The notes: generated from the letters alone by a model not told the origin. A stretch of DNA of 64,000 bases from Flaveria trinervia (GCA_025506515.1 CM046453.1:4026987-4090986); one strand, 5' to 3'. Shown: positions 1 to 12,784, numbered from the stretch's first letter. Numbers and translations are program-made.

Positions 1-408
1 CTCCTCCCCTTCCCCTCCTCCTCCCTCCTCCTCCTCCTCCTCCTCCTCCTCCTCCTCCCTCCTCCTCCTCCTCCTCCTTCCTCCCTCCGCCTCCTCTCCT
101 CCTCCTCCCTCCTCCTCCTCCCTCCTCCTCCTCTCTCCTCCTCCTCCTCCCTCCTCCTCTCCTCCTCCCCTCCTCCTCCTCCTCCTCCTCCTCCCCTCCT
201 CCTCCTCCTCCTCCTCCTCCTCCTCCTCTCCCTCCTCCGCCTCCTCCTCCATCCTCCTCCTCCTTCCTCCTCCTCCTCCGCCTCCTCCTCCCCTCCTCCT
301 CCTCCTCCGCCTCCTCCTCTCCTCCTCCTCCTCCTCCCCTCCTCCTCCTCCTCCTTCCTCTCCTCCTCCTCCCTTCCTCCCCTCCTCCTCCTCCTCCTCC
401 CCCCCCCC
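1..408. repeat. Imperfect (CTC/CCT)n microsatellite
   Basis: Almost pure pyrimidine on this strand, built of CTC/CCT triplets with frequent single extra or missing C or T, ending in a C run and CACACCC at about 400-412. The irregular phase means it is not a clean coding repeat. The constant one-base slips could be real interruptions or sequencing error in a hard repeat. It reaches the window edge, so its full length is unknown. The purine-rich opposite strand could form triplex DNA (inference). Confidence 0.95.
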
Positions 409-960
409 ACACCCATATGTTATCCTCTACTTTCACTACGATTTACCCCCAGGGATGCCTTAGTCTAACTTTAGGTTCAAGTGTATCATCTTCCTTTGCT
501 AGTTTTAATAAAATCCAATTGTTCTTAAAACATTACTAAAGGTAGTAAAATCTAGCGATATTCATTTGTATGAAATATCTCTAAAGTTCAGTCTTAATTA
601 AACAAATTATGAGACTGGTGGGTGCGTCTAATGACAAAACTTTTAAAGTTATAAAGTTAAAGCTCCCATTAAGTCAAAAGTTTGAGTCCTATTTTTAACT
701 GTTATTATAAATTAGTTATGAAGTAAAATAAGAATACCTTATATCTGGTATGTGACTTTCGTTTTTAATATTAAACAAATTATAAATTTACATGTAAAAT
801 TAGAATCCGCTTAAGTCATCCGTTAAAAAGAAAGTTACTACTATTTTACTTACGATATATTGTTAAATAAAATTACTATGTACTTAGAATAAATAAAATA
901 AAAGAAAATAAAAAGTAAAAGCTTATTGGGCCCTAGAGCAAACACTGGGTTTGGTCCACA
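409..960. other. AT-rich intergenic stretch, no gene seen
   Basis: Rich in A and T with many stops in all frames. It lies between the CTC tract and the promoter of the RING-H2 gene, and nothing in it could be assigned. Confidence 0.6.
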
Positions 961-971
961 AAGTCGAAACC

Positions 972-1010
972 TATATAAACACATAAAATATATAATCATA
1001 TAAACCCTAA
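972..1010 (+). promoter_or_regulatory. Core promoter: TATA box and telo-box
   Basis: A good TATA box (TATATAAA, 972-979) is followed 22 bases later by AAACCCTAA (1002-1010). The latter matches the plant telo-box, often found near transcription starts of growth-related and translation genes. A leader with a clear splice donor (TTATCG then GTGAGT at about 1108) follows, so this is the likely promoter of the RING-H2 gene. The motifs are visible; their activity is inferred. Confidence 0.6.
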
Positions 1011-1689
1011 CAATTAACAAACCCTCCATTTACCATCTAACGCATCGGTTGATCATCGTAATTATTCCGTCTTTTCATCGTAATTCACTTGCAATTTTCT
1101 TGTTATCGGTGAGTAGCTATATTAATTATTGTTTTCTTCATCGTCATACCTTTCAATTTTGGTGTTTCGAAGAGTGATTTTATCAAATTTCATGCATGAT
1201 TATGTATATTTGTTAGTGTCATGATGGTGATATAATTAGGTTTTAATCTAGGTTATATGCTCGATATGGATATTGAAATATTTCCGGATTCGGATCTCTG
1301 AATTTTGGATTTGGATGGTGAAATCAACTCTCTAAAATTGTATATATTCAAAATTTTGATATCTAAATAACTAGTATCCGAATTTAAAGATCTTTAAACA
1401 ATTGGAAATGTTTTTCGAATTCATGTTAGAGCATCTTCAATGCATAAATTGACGAAGTTCTAAAAACGAGCACACTTATTACCACGCAATGGAAAAAGAA
1501 CTAAAATTTATCTTTTAAATCATCCACACCGCGCTAAATTTTAAAATCCATAGCGCGGTGTACAAAAGCACCTCCACGCGAACGTTTTTCTGAACATTCA
1601 TGTTGTGGATGATCGCTTAACAATAGTAATAGGATATAGGACAGTATTTACTATTTAGCTTTGTGCAATTAGGAGCTTAATTTCCTAAT

Positions 1690-1735
<46 letters not shown>

Positions 1736-2403
1736 CTCATTAGTTCTACAAAACACAAAAACCTTTACGGTAACTATGTTATCGTAACTGGTGTTTTTAC
1801 TCATAAGGTTGAGGGTTGATTTTACGAGTCTTATAATAAATAATAGTGTAGACGTCCATTCATAAAGAGTAAGATTAGATTGATATGTTATTGCTAATTT
1901 AAATATAGATCTAAAACACAAAATTCATAATACACAAGTATATATTAAACACGTTGTAATTATGGAAAATAAATCTATCTATTATATTTGGTGCACGTGA
2001 TTAGCAATTAGCTTCTCTTAACTCATCAAAATGGTAACTTTATTACTTATTTATTATTATTTAAAATTTTGATTCAACTCTTCCTTTTTTAACTTTTACA
2101 TGTGTTTGTTGTAAATTAAATGTAACATCCGTATATGCAAGATACACAATATCTAGAGGCAATCATGTTTCATGTTTTTACCTAAAACTCATCAAAACTC
2201 ATATTTTTAAGTTGTTACAATTGTAAATATATATTGTAACACTCGAACTCTTATATCATTATCACCTTAAGTAATTTTTAAAACAAATAATTAACAGTAT
2301 TACAAATGTGATTGTTTTGTAGTCACTTATGTTTATTATTTACACCATCACTTGTTGCTAACTCTGGTTTAAATTATCTGCAGAAATCATTTAATCCAAA
2401 CAC
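1011..2403 (+). other. 5' leader of the RING-H2 gene with a ~1.28-kb leader intron
   Basis: The transcribed leader probably runs to a donor at about 1108/1109 (ATCG|GTGAGT). The intron ends at a pyrimidine-preceded acceptor ending CTGCAG at about 2384, and the coding start is 20 bases further on at 2404. The intron is AT-rich and holds an (AT)n microsatellite at about 1686-1732. Leader introns of this size are common in plant genes and often raise expression (general knowledge). Confidence 0.5.
1686..1732. repeat. (AT)n microsatellite
   Basis: Uninterrupted TA dinucleotides apart from one short break. It lies inside the leader intron of the RING-H2 gene. Confidence 0.9.
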
Positions 2404-3289
2404 ATGAATGCCAAAAAGGTTATTGAAGTAAAATCAGATTCAACACAAGATAAGGGGGAACATCTTCAACAAATACCTCATTGAAATGCAATGCATCCTG
2501 TAGAAGATCTCTTCGATCTTCGGGCGTGTCAAAGTTGGCTAAGCTTAGCCAACGAGTAGCACACTCGTTACAAGCTGCCACGAGGTTAAAGTCAGTTGAA
2601 AAATCGAGTGGCGATCCAGCACCGAAAACTGTAGTCCCGAAGGACCCGACACCGTGTAATTTGAAGAAAGAAGTTGAGAAATCTGAAGACTCTACAGTTG
2701 ACTCTCTGTGTAAGGAAATTGCTCAGAAAACTGTTGTAACTGAAGTTCCTGTTAAAAAGATGGAGCAACCTTATTCAGAAATCCCAGTTTATCACATCAG
2801 ATTTGATGGTATGTTTATACATAACCAGCTTTATGATATTACTTTTATCTAGTTGTTTTTGTTTGGTGTATATCATGATGCATAGCGGAAGCAAGAACAA
2901 GATAAAACAATCTTAAGAGAAAACTGATATGATACTAAACGATTAAGTTTACAAGCAAACAACATGTTAGCATCATGCTAATTAGTTGTTTGCATAACAA
3001 TTTATTAATATCTAATGTTGTTCCACTCGTAGGTTACGGTGATGGCCATAAGCAATTCGGGGAGAAGTGCATATTATGCAACAATGATCTTTCACGCTCG
3101 CCACGCGATGTTGATCGTGGACAACGCGCGGATGATGAACACAAATACCGCATCAAATTCATACCTCTAGTTCTTCCTGGTGTAGACATTCTGCCATGTG
3201 ATCATGCCATCCATACCGAATGCTCGAAGCATGTTATGTCTGCAGAATCTAATGTTCCTCCATGTATTCTATGTTTGAGCATGCCTTGA
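2404..3289 (+). CDS. Small RING-H2 zinc-finger protein (putative E3 ubiquitin ligase), with a one-base frameshift
   Basis: Two coding exons, 2404-2808 and 3033-3289, joined at GATG|GTATGT and CTCGTAG|GTTACG with matching phase. The C-terminal exon holds a RING-H2 pattern: CILC, 39 residues, then C-D-H-x2-H-x2-C, 13 residues, and CILC, four residues before the stop. This fits the C3H2C3 ligand order of RING-H2 fingers, which bind two zincs and usually recruit E2 ubiquitin-conjugating enzymes. The rest is Ser/Lys-rich with no recognised domain. Starting at ATG 2404, the frame stops at 2479-2481, but adding one base to the G run at 2454-2458 gives an open frame of about 220 residues through to the RING. 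Either that base is a sequencing deletion, or translation starts downstream. I do not recognise a specific orthologue, and the substrate is unknown. Confidence 0.65.
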
Positions 3290-5061
3290 TTCCTCGTGTT
3301 AGCTGGATTAATCCTTTAACACTCAGATAGGATGCTGCTTTTGTCGAAATTTTATGTACATATTCAGTTATTTTGCATATTGCCATTTTAATCAAGATCT
3401 GCATATTGGAAATTAGACCATATTTCGTCACTAATTTAAAGTGAATTTATGATGGTTTGCGATTGATATTTAAAATTTTATGTCATTTAAATTGTTTCTA
3501 TGTTTTATATATTATATAATTCACTTTCATTTTAAAATATGGACTTTGTTTTTAAAAATAATTATGTAATGTTTCTAATTTTATATGTTTTAATTTTTAC
3601 AAATAAAAATATGTAAATGTATATTATAGGTTATTTAATTTATACAATTAATATGTAACATTCATCTTATAAGTTTATTTAATTTTTACAATTAATTGTT
3701 TTTCTAAATTTATAACGCTTTTAAAAAGAAAAAAAAATCGAAACGGTTTGGGCCCAAACCGGTTTTCAAACCGACCAAACCGGTTTGAGGCCAAACCGCT
3801 TTTGACCATGGTTGACCAAACCGGTTTTAGAAATAACCCGATTTGTACACCACTAACCGCAACACACAATACATTTTAACTTGTAATAAAAATTAAAATG
3901 CTGTTAAAAAATAACATATTTTCTTACAACATGCTTAAAGTAATATATATCTACTTAGGTGGGTCACTTTAGTAACACCTTTTCACTAAAGGCTTTAAAT
4001 AATTTGCAGCATGTTTAATATAGGACGATTTTGTTACTAAACACATGATTACTGTTGAGTGTCATGATCAGTATCACATCTAATAATACATAAATCGTAA
4101 AATTAGTTAATTTTAATGTGACATGCTCTTATGTTATGCCCGGTAGTTAAAATTATATAGAGTTAAATGTTACGTGATACAATGATCGCTTGAAATGTAT
4201 TTAGATATTCATTTTAACTTGTGTATCCCTCTTCACTCCATAAAATGTATTTTTTATTCTTTGATCGGTTCTTCTTTCGCATATCACATGTAAGCCATTT
4301 TTCAGGTCTGTTCATTTTGTAAAAAGTTTTTGATTATACAAATATCATTTCACCATTGGAACAATGTGTCTAACACATTTAGTGGCCAAAATTTGCTACA
4401 TTGTTGGCAAACTATGTATAGTTAAACTAATGCAAGTTTTTTACCCCTAAATTAATGCATGTATACATATCATATCTAGAAGCCTTAATACGTTTTTACG
4501 ATAACCGGCATATATTTTAACAATGGAACTACTTTATATATAAATTTGAACCAAAATAATATGTTTTTCAAAAACACACAAAGACTTGAGGACACGATAT
4601 ACATCAGTACGCATAGTTTTGTTAGCAATGTAGCAAAATTTGAGCATCATGTAATCCATTGATCACGTCCATTTACTTAAAAAAAGAGAAATCAAAATAT
4701 AGTTGTGACACCAAAACCAAACCTAAAAAACCAACCAACCAGATTGACTTAGGGAAATCCAAAAGATATTCATATATTCACATGTGAAACTAATGTCTCA
4801 TATCCCAATAGTAGAAAAGCTAAAAGAAGAAAAAAAAATAGCATATGAACATCTTTCACTTTTGGCGGAAAAGGTTCCAAAAGCAGGGGAAATTTAAACT
4901 AAAAAATGTCTAAAGCATAATGACTGCAAACCTATTAACAAGATCAAAGTGATCAAGCATATGCACATCTCCACTTCCATATTTACTTCCCCAAAACCCC
5001 ACCTGTATTTACAACTTCAACCCGCTTCTGCTTAACGGTCCACGCCATCGTGAGATGTGTC
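3290..5061. other. Intergenic; AAACCGG-rich segment at 3735-3850
   Basis: Contains the 3' ends of two convergent genes. At 3739-3835 there is a cluster of AAACCGGTTT-type motifs in both orientations, including a self-complementary CGGTTTGGGCCCAAACCG-like core. Similar ACCGGTT-rich pieces occur at about 6840-6900, 41260-41310, 41990-42020 and 51640-51770, so this is probably a decayed dispersed repeat. The rest is AT-rich with nothing recognised. Confidence 0.5.
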
Positions 5062-8000
5062 TTAGTAAAGCTTCGGGAGGGGCGCGATCTGTGGAAGCTG
5101 ATCTAACATATCACTAAACGAGTCGTCCCTTGACATCCCATTCGCATTCTCATTCTCATTCTTGTTCTCATTCTCGTGCTCGTTCTCGTTCTCGTTCTCG
5201 TTCTCGTTCTCGTTCTCGTTCTCATTCTCGTTCTCATTCTCGTTCTCATTCTCGTTCTCATTCTCGTTCTCATTCTCGTTCTCGTTCTCATTCTCGTTCC
5301 CATTCTCAGGCTCATTCTCACCAATGTTTGCAGCATCAGGGTCAGAATAGTCATTTGACTCGTGTCCATCCCGAACAAGACCACCTGGCAAGTTGACACT
5401 TGACACAAGACTTTTCTCGTTTGACGATGCGGTCAACTGCATGTTGTTCAGCAGAATCTGGGAAACACCCTTGTTCAAATGATTTTGGTTGACTCCACTA
5501 GACATATTATTATATGCAGGTAAGCCACAAGCCTGTTTTTTCTCTGAAATAGAATGTCCACTGTGAGTTATAATATCAGATAGAAACATAGCTTGTTGCC
5601 ACCCGAGTGCGTTGATCTGCCTGACAGCCTCTGACCCCACGAGACCCGCGCTTTCCACATACCCATACTCTTTTCTAAAATCTCCATGGACCAAACCAAT
5701 AGTGCCAGTGTTCTGTAGATGAGATACAGAAGGTCCTCTCAACGTTTCTAGTTGGTTAGAACCATTATTATTTGACCCATTTGGATCTTTAATAGAATCA
5801 TTTGCTGCAATTGGCGCATTCGAAAACAGGTCTACCTGTTGGCTAAGAAACTTAAGCCGCGTGTCACATTGGGTTAACTTTTCATAATGCTTGTTTAGCA
5901 CCCCTTGTGACACCATAGATAATGTAGCCTGCATAAACCAACATGTCAAAAGTCAAAACTGTGTCATCACTAGGTGGGTGACTTGAAAAGTTAAACAATG
6001 TAATAACAAAGGAATATGAGAGATGTTTAGCCGCTTATTGATCAAAAGTGCTGCAATTTGATGGTTAATCAGATGTTTTGACAAGGAATACCTATATGTG
6101 CTTGCTTCTCACCAGTAAAATCAGAAGTTGCCTGCCAAACAGTGTGTTTTCTAGGCTGTGGATTGGTCTCTCTGAAGAAAAGTGGCTGTTATTAAGCTGT
6201 CAAAAAATTCACCATGTGAATTAGTTAATATGACGTGCGTTCTAAAAGTGATTTTGTGATATTAAATAATTAGAATCATATAATCAGCTGTAATGAAACA
6301 GACTTTAGAAAAGAATGTTGGGTGTTTTTTTGTTGTTTGAAGTTATAGTTATAAGATAATAAGATGTTTTCTTATTATTCAAGAAACTAATTGATTATCT
6401 CCACCCTGAAATGATCAGAATGACTAGGAATAATATATACTGATTATTGGACTTTGAGTGGTGATAATCAGATAATTAGTTCTAGACCGCGAAGTTAAAC
6501 ATAAGGATAGCGAATGACATTTACAATAAGCATAATGAACACATTAATGGAAGAAGGTGAATACCATAATCATTAAGATGCCAGGACCATCATCTGGACA
6601 GTTTGCCTTCAGGGCCACAATGTCTTCCATTGGATTTCGATTTTATTCTTTAGACCGCCATCAAGAACTTCCCATGCAAGCTTATGCTTCGCAAAGTAAC
6701 ATTTTGCTACTAAGTCGCCTTCGTGTTTTGACGTATACTGCAACAAAGAATAACTTAATTTCAGGTGCGCTTCAGAAGTACAAGTCGCAAAATAGACATG
6801 ATGTCAAGAACCTAGGTTGACCAAAACCCACTGTTCTCAGAACCAGACTGGTCTGGACCGGTTGGAACAGGACCAGTCCGGTTGATTACTCTTAAGCCGC
6901 CTTCATTTGAACTGGCCAGTTATGAGTCGCACCAGATTTTCAAAACTTATTATTTTCCTATTTTATTTTGTTTTCAATCTAAATCTAATTTACTACTTTA
7001 ATCAGGTTCCATATTTGTATATTTCGGGTGTATATATTTTTAACATTGCAAATCTACACCAGAAGATAAAGCCATACATGTTTTATATTAGTTATATGTA
7101 TCCTTTTAAAATTTATCTACTAATGGCGTCATCCAGTTTTGAAACCTGTCCAGCTAGTTAGGCAGTGGGTCAATGATTAGTCCGGCTATGAAAACGTTAC
7201 CAAAAGGCAAAAACACTTTGTCCAAAATTTTAGTAATTTTTTATAATTTAGTGGTGTCCCAAATATTATGAGAAATGTTATGCTATTTCAGTGATCATCT
7301 ATTTTTCAATACAATGCGTGATGCACCAGAATACACTCCGGATGATATTTGACCCGTTTCCTTTAAGCAATTTTTCTATTTTATCCATTTGAGAAACAAA
7401 ACTATAATCTACCCATTGACAAGTAAACGGGTCAACACAAAACCATAATCAACCCATTCACAAGTAAATGGGTCAAAAGTGATTCCTCTTCACAGAACCA
7501 TAAATCCATAATCAACGCATTCACAATTAAACAGGTCAAAACTGAGTCCTCTACGCAACCATATTCAAAGAGTAAGATTATGTACCTCCCAGTCCCCAAT
7601 CTTTAAAAGTACAGCTGGAAAATTAGTCGCCTTTAACTTATCAAAAGGACCAGATATCCCAGCTGCTGGCTTAACATCTTCCTTACTTTGTTCGATATGC
7701 ATTTGTGAAATAGTGGTTTGAATTAGCTCCAATAACGATCGACTCTTCTTCAGCCGCAAACCCAAAGGACATGGCTCATTAAGCGCATTGCATTGAGAAT
7801 CTGCGACAGGAGACTCGCTGCTGGCAAGACTCTGCAAATAAACAATTACATGAGAACACAACAGAACAAAATTTATACCTATTTAGTTTCTATGGCATAT
7901 ATAACATCAATCTTCTAGAGAAGCAAAAATACAAAAAAATCTCAATTTGTTGGATTTTTAATGCATTATAAACCTATCGAGTGTTTGAAGAATACCAAAT

Positions 8001-9218
8001 TGTTGTGTTTTAAATGCATCAAAAACCTATTAGATGATCAGAAATCCCAGATTGTTGGATTTTAAATGCATCAGAAACCTATTGATAATTAAAAGATCCC
8101 AAATTGTTGGATTTTAAAACGCATCAGAAACCTATTGGATGGTTGAAAAATTATACATTGTTGAATTTTGAATAGAAAAGTTGAATAAACAATAGTTAAA
8201 TTTTCAGATTGAAATCAACCGTAGCACCCTCAAGTTCTTAACCCTCACTTTCAGCACTAAAACCATAAGGAAAAAAAGTAACAATTTCAACTCTCACATT
8301 ATGATGGTTACATCCACATCATAGAAAAACCTTTCACCTTCTTTGAGTTTTTTGATGTACTCCTTTAACCTTTTTATATTTTCTAAGTTATGTACCTTAT
8401 AATGCATATAATTTTTTTCCTATTAGGATTTTTAAGTTTCTTAAGGAAAGGGACAAGAAAAAGAATAAGAAAACATGCTAACCATGACTATCAACCAAGT
8501 AGTTTTTGATCAGTCTTCAAGTGCCATCGTTAGGGCACATGAGAAAGAAAACTCACCATCCCACCATTAGTATCTTTTGATCTTGAGAATACTCATCATC
8601 AAACAAAGTAGCACTATCCCCAATATCAAAAGATACTAATCATAATGGACCATAACAATGGTTTTTGAAGACGAATCAAACATCATTATACTTCTTAAGA
8701 TAGTCATGGTAAGTGTGCCTTCTTTTTCTTTTTTTTTTCTTTTCCCTTTAAACTTAATAACTTTAATATTCCCAGTTTAAACTAACTTCATATCCATTAA
8801 AAGTTATAACGTACATTACTATAAACCATATAACAAAACACATCAAGAAACTCTAATACAAACTAGAGTTTGCCATAATGCGGATGCCATATTGGCATCA
8901 TTGTAATCGAACTTAAAACCCTAATCTTATAATCAGTAATCTTAGACACACCCAATAATCAAACCACTAATCCCCATTAAAAATCAATTAACACAAACTA
9001 TAAACCATATACCCAAAAACATAAACTAATACCTCATCACTTGTTGGTGAAGACGATGGTTTCAACCGTTTATGATGTTGTGTGTCTTCCTCAATGTCTT
9101 CCGTCTTTATCGTACGCTTTTCCGTCGTCGTTTGCTGCTGTTCCGGCACCTTCCATTCCCACTCCGGCCATACGCCGGAGTTACAGTTCGTCTTCTCCGG
9201 CGACATTGATTGAACCAT
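5062..9218 (-). CDS. ASG1: ASG1-like nuclear protein (ALTERED SEED GERMINATION 1 family), apparent frameshift
   Basis: Exons on the minus strand: 9218-9033, 7831-7586, 6737-6565, 6185-6113 and 5928-5062. Recognisable family blocks are WPEWEW near the N terminus, LGLRLKKSRSLLELIQ, FPAVLLKIGDWE joined exactly to YTSKHEGDLVAKCYFAKHKL, then PLFFRETNPQPRKHT and VLNKHYEKLTQCDTRL. These match my recollection of Arabidopsis At2g24100 (ASG1) and its paralogue At4g30780. The family's molecular function is not established. The N terminus has a basic patch (KRLKPSSS) compatible with nuclear import. Exon 3 lacks one base near 6627 (IEIQW then a shift before DI): one extra base in the G or A run there restores the frame and keeps phase 0. 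The exon 4/5 junction is also off by one base with the obvious GT donor, so that splice or that exon is uncertain. The last exon carries a long Glu-Asn repeat and ends PLPKLY. Either base errors or recent decay could explain the shifts. Confidence 0.7.
5142..5308. repeat. Coding hexanucleotide repeat (GAGAAC/GAGAAT)n, minus strand
   Basis: About 27 hexamer units read on the minus strand as alternating Glu-Asn with a few His, Lys, Ala and Gly replacements at the ends. The middle alternates two hexamer variants (GAGAAT, GAGAAC), suggesting expansion of a 12-bp unit. It stays in frame in the last exon of the ASG1-like gene, about 20 codons before its stop. Confidence 0.9.
6820..7190. mobile_element. 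Possible decayed DNA transposon in ASG1-like intron 2
   Basis: ACCGGTT/ACCAGTC-rich edges (6835-6895 and 7130-7185) flank an AT-rich core inside the intron at 6738-7585. The edges resemble the ACCGGTT-type pieces elsewhere in the window. No clean inverted repeat or target duplication was seen, so this is tentative. Confidence 0.3.
7944..8155. repeat. Tandem repeat, ~52-bp unit, four copies
   Basis: Units begin near 7945, 7998, 8050 and 8102, each with TTGTTGGATTTTAAATGCAT or a close variant followed by CAGAAACCTATT. The period is 52-53 bases, and a partial fifth unit begins near 8156. It lies in intron 1 of the ASG1-like gene. Confidence 0.85.
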
Positions 9219-9285
9219 GATTAATGAATGTATATAAGTGACGATTAAACGAAAGATGATGATGATTGATGAAGAAAAACAAGGG

Positions 9286-9294
9286 TTAGGGTTT
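9286..9294 (-). promoter_or_regulatory. Telo-box upstream of the ASG1-like gene
   Basis: AAACCCTAA on the minus strand, 68-76 bases upstream of the ASG1-like start codon. The same motif stands in front of the RING-H2 gene. The element class is known; its function here is inferred. Confidence 0.45.
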
Positions 9295-9299
9295 TACGT

Positions 9300-12200
9300 A
9301 CCCTCATGTTTGTTATATCCCGCGAAAAACTCACTTAAAATTTGTGATATGGCCCCTTGAAAATGTTGTTTTTGAAATTGAAATTTGTTATATGGACCCT
9401 TGAAAATGTAATTTTGAAAAAGTTTGAAATATGTTTATAATAATCACATTACAAATCACCGAACCAATGATCCTTAAATCCTTAACTTAAGTGGTTAAAA
9501 TGAGACATCTTAAGATTTTATTATCATAAGAATGATTTTGATTCAAGTTTTACTTGTTAAAAAAATACGTTTAAGGTAGAATCACATGATTTTCTCTCTC
9601 CTTAAAAAAGATTTTTATTTAAAAAAAAGGTTTGAGGGATGCATAAATTTGTTGACCGAATGATTATAACTTTATAATTAAAGAGTGACAACATCATGTG
9701 TGGATTACAAACAGTAGAAAATTAGTAACATTATTTTAATCTCGTTTGTTTAGATATTAAACAGTAAGATAGTGATTGAAAACACAAGATCAAACGTAAC
9801 GGAGCATTAAGGGACATTAGAGCACCTTAAAATGCCCTTACATCACTTCCGTGAGTATTATAGGGTCATTGTAGGTGGGTGATTTTTCATCATAACGTCA
9901 TAACTTGTCATAAATATAATTATTGGGTAATGATTTGGAGTGCATTAATGGACATTAACCATGCACATGTTTTGACAAAAAATTGGTGTTGAGTTGATTT
10001 TGATGTAACGCCAAATGTTCCTTAAAAAGCATTAACCATTACATATGATTTAAGTGTGAATTAGTGAAAACAAACAAATAGTATCTTTCAATATTGGAAA
10101 CAAGTATTATCTAGCTAATCTGATATGATAAAATCTTTACACATCTATAATATTATTTGAAAAATGAGGAATAAGTTAAACATACATTTCGATCTAGACA
10201 CAACGTATACATTGATTATCATCTAATTGCAGTCATAATTAATTAATGGATTTAAGAAAGAATAAATCTTAACATTGATATGAAAAGTATTAATATTGTC
10301 ATAACAAAGGAAAAAAAACAATACCAATGAAGGTTTGAATTCTATTTATCTAAAATTTTAAAGGGGGTATAACGCATAAAAGTAAGGCAAGAAGTACGTA
10401 TAGCGCCACTCTTTCTCTGTTTGAAACAAATCAGTTAGCGATAGTTGAATAATTAAATTATAATTTTCATACCTTTTACAATCTTTAATATGTGATGTAG
10501 CAATGATATAAAAAATTGTTGAATTTCATTAATTGATCTCAACTATGACAAACATTTGTAAAAAAAATTAAAAGAGATATATTATAAAAACATGTTTGAG
10601 TTACAGCATGAGTAATGTTTTTAGTTATGTTTCTTTTAATAATCTATATTACAGTTTTAAATTGCTCTGTCTACTTAATTGATTTAACTAATAAACCTTA
10701 GAACGGCTGATTCAATGACCGATTCAGTTTTTGGCTGTTTTTATAGATCTTTATAAATAAATAACTTTCATAACTTATGTAAAAAAGGGTTTGTAAATGA
10801 TAGTACAATTTTTAATATGCTAAGCAAACTAATGCCGATATATTCTTTCTGTTTTTGAACAAAGTTTGTGATTATACAATTAGATAGAAAATGAATAGTA
10901 AACATTGACATGTATAAATTTTAGTCACCAGAGTTTCAGGCTTTTTGATACTTGGGGTCTTCCTTGATTATTCTTGATTATTCGTGAGGTTTGTTTCTCC
11001 TTTTGTTTTTTAAAATTTTAAAGATTCGTTTAGGAAATCAAATAAAAGCCATCAATATTCTTTGGGTTTTTCTAATTATAGTTTTAGCAGGTTCTCCTTT
11101 ACTAATCATTGTTTTCAATTGACAAACAAATTTAGATTTTCATAAATTTTATTGGTTATTTTATGCTAAGGTTTAAAGAGGATGATCAAAAGTTGGTGAG
11201 GAAAAGAAGAGTTGTTCTTACTTAATAAGAACATCTCGCGTTACAGCTGAAGGTTTACTAAATCTTTTTGAATATGTTAATACTGGGTAAGTCTCAGTAC
11301 ATCAGTTTTTATTAACCTTAATCTTGAAAGTAGAAACCATTTTGTTTATATGCTAAGAAATGGTTCTTCTTATTAACCTTAACCTTGAAATCATTTTGTT
11401 TATATGTCAATGCCCGGTAAATCTCGTTAAATCAGTTTTTCTAAATCAATGTCTTAAAGAGATTTGGATGTACATTTGGAACTATGTGATATTAAAATGG
11501 ATTATATGAGAAATTGTTTTGATGTGTGTTTATTCAATGAAGTTGCAAAAAAATAGATTATTAGATTTATGAGTTTTAGACAATCTGATTATTTAAAAAT
11601 TAATAGATAAATGAATAGATATGACATGATGATTTGTTCACTCTGACTTTCATGTATGGTTATTAGAACATTGAATATATGGAAAAGAGTGTTAAATGTA
11701 ACATGTCGATCTCGAATTTGAGATTTCCATAACTTACATTTGTTTAAAAGTCATCCAAAAATTTAAATTGAGATCAAGTGAAAGTGAGGATGATGACAAT
11801 GTTTTATCACATTTATCTTATGTTATTTTTACTTAGTAATCTAAAGGAATTTGTGATAAAACGTTTTTATAGTGTTTTACTTTGTTTGTACTTATGTGGA
11901 TGAAGAAATATGATAAATAACACCAAAGCTGCAAGCGTTTTTTTAGCATAATCATGAATAGATTAGTAGTTCATATTAGTCACTACGTTTTATATATGTA
12001 TATATATATATAGACACACACATGAGTCTTAAGTGTTTACATATGAAAAGTTTCTTTTACATGTTTTTTTGTTGAATCAATTAGTTTGTAGGTTACATGG
12101 ATTATTCTTTGAGTTGTAAAATTAGTTTTGAATCAAACCCGATTGACTCCCCCAATGATGTGCGGTGAAGCTCATTAAATCAAGCTATCAAACGAATCAC

Positions 12201-12697
12201 GCCGTAATGTATGGTAGGAATAAAGCTAGTTAAAAATGAATTGTAACTCCACTTATTATAAGTATTGATACAACATATAACAGATCATTGACACAAAATA
12301 TGTGAGGTTAACTATTCTACAATAAAGGATAGATGTAGATATATGAGAGTTGTAAATTAAAGAGAATATATAGGAGCTTAACTGAACATGAAAAGTAAGG
12401 ATCGACTTTATAGAAAAACGACATGTGACAAATAAAACTATTCATTTATTATAATAAAAACTAAGAGGAAAACACATATATAATGCATTATTGCTAAATT
12501 TATATTTTGCTTTTTGTAAGGATTAGGAAGGGGCCCAGCCGCTTGATGATCTAACGTGCATTCTTACCCTACATTTTGTGTAAAAAAATTTTTCTCACAA
12601 CTTAAATCTCTAACCTCAAAGTCACAAAATATTAACACCAACCATTACTCTAAACCCCAATCTTAATTTACTTTATAAATAAGGGGATTTTTAAAAA
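9300..12697. other. Gene-free AT-rich region
   Basis: No open frame of note on either strand. At about 11270-11440 there are diverged direct repeats (TTATTAACCTTAA.CTTGAAA ... CATTTTGTTTATATG twice, roughly 110 bases apart). (AT)n lies at about 11990-12011. Otherwise nothing assignable. Confidence 0.5.
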
Positions 12698-12784
12698 TTA
12701 GGAAACATTATAAATCCATTTTATATTTATTTTCAAAAGTTCAAACGATAGAGTAAGCAGCAAAGTAAATATCAAATAAAAAAT

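Noticed and set aside
5103..5408. Arg/Thr- and Ser/His- or Ser/Phe-repeat open frames over the hexamer repeat
   Set aside because: These are other frames of the (GAGAAC)n tract inside the ASG1-like last exon, with no independent support.
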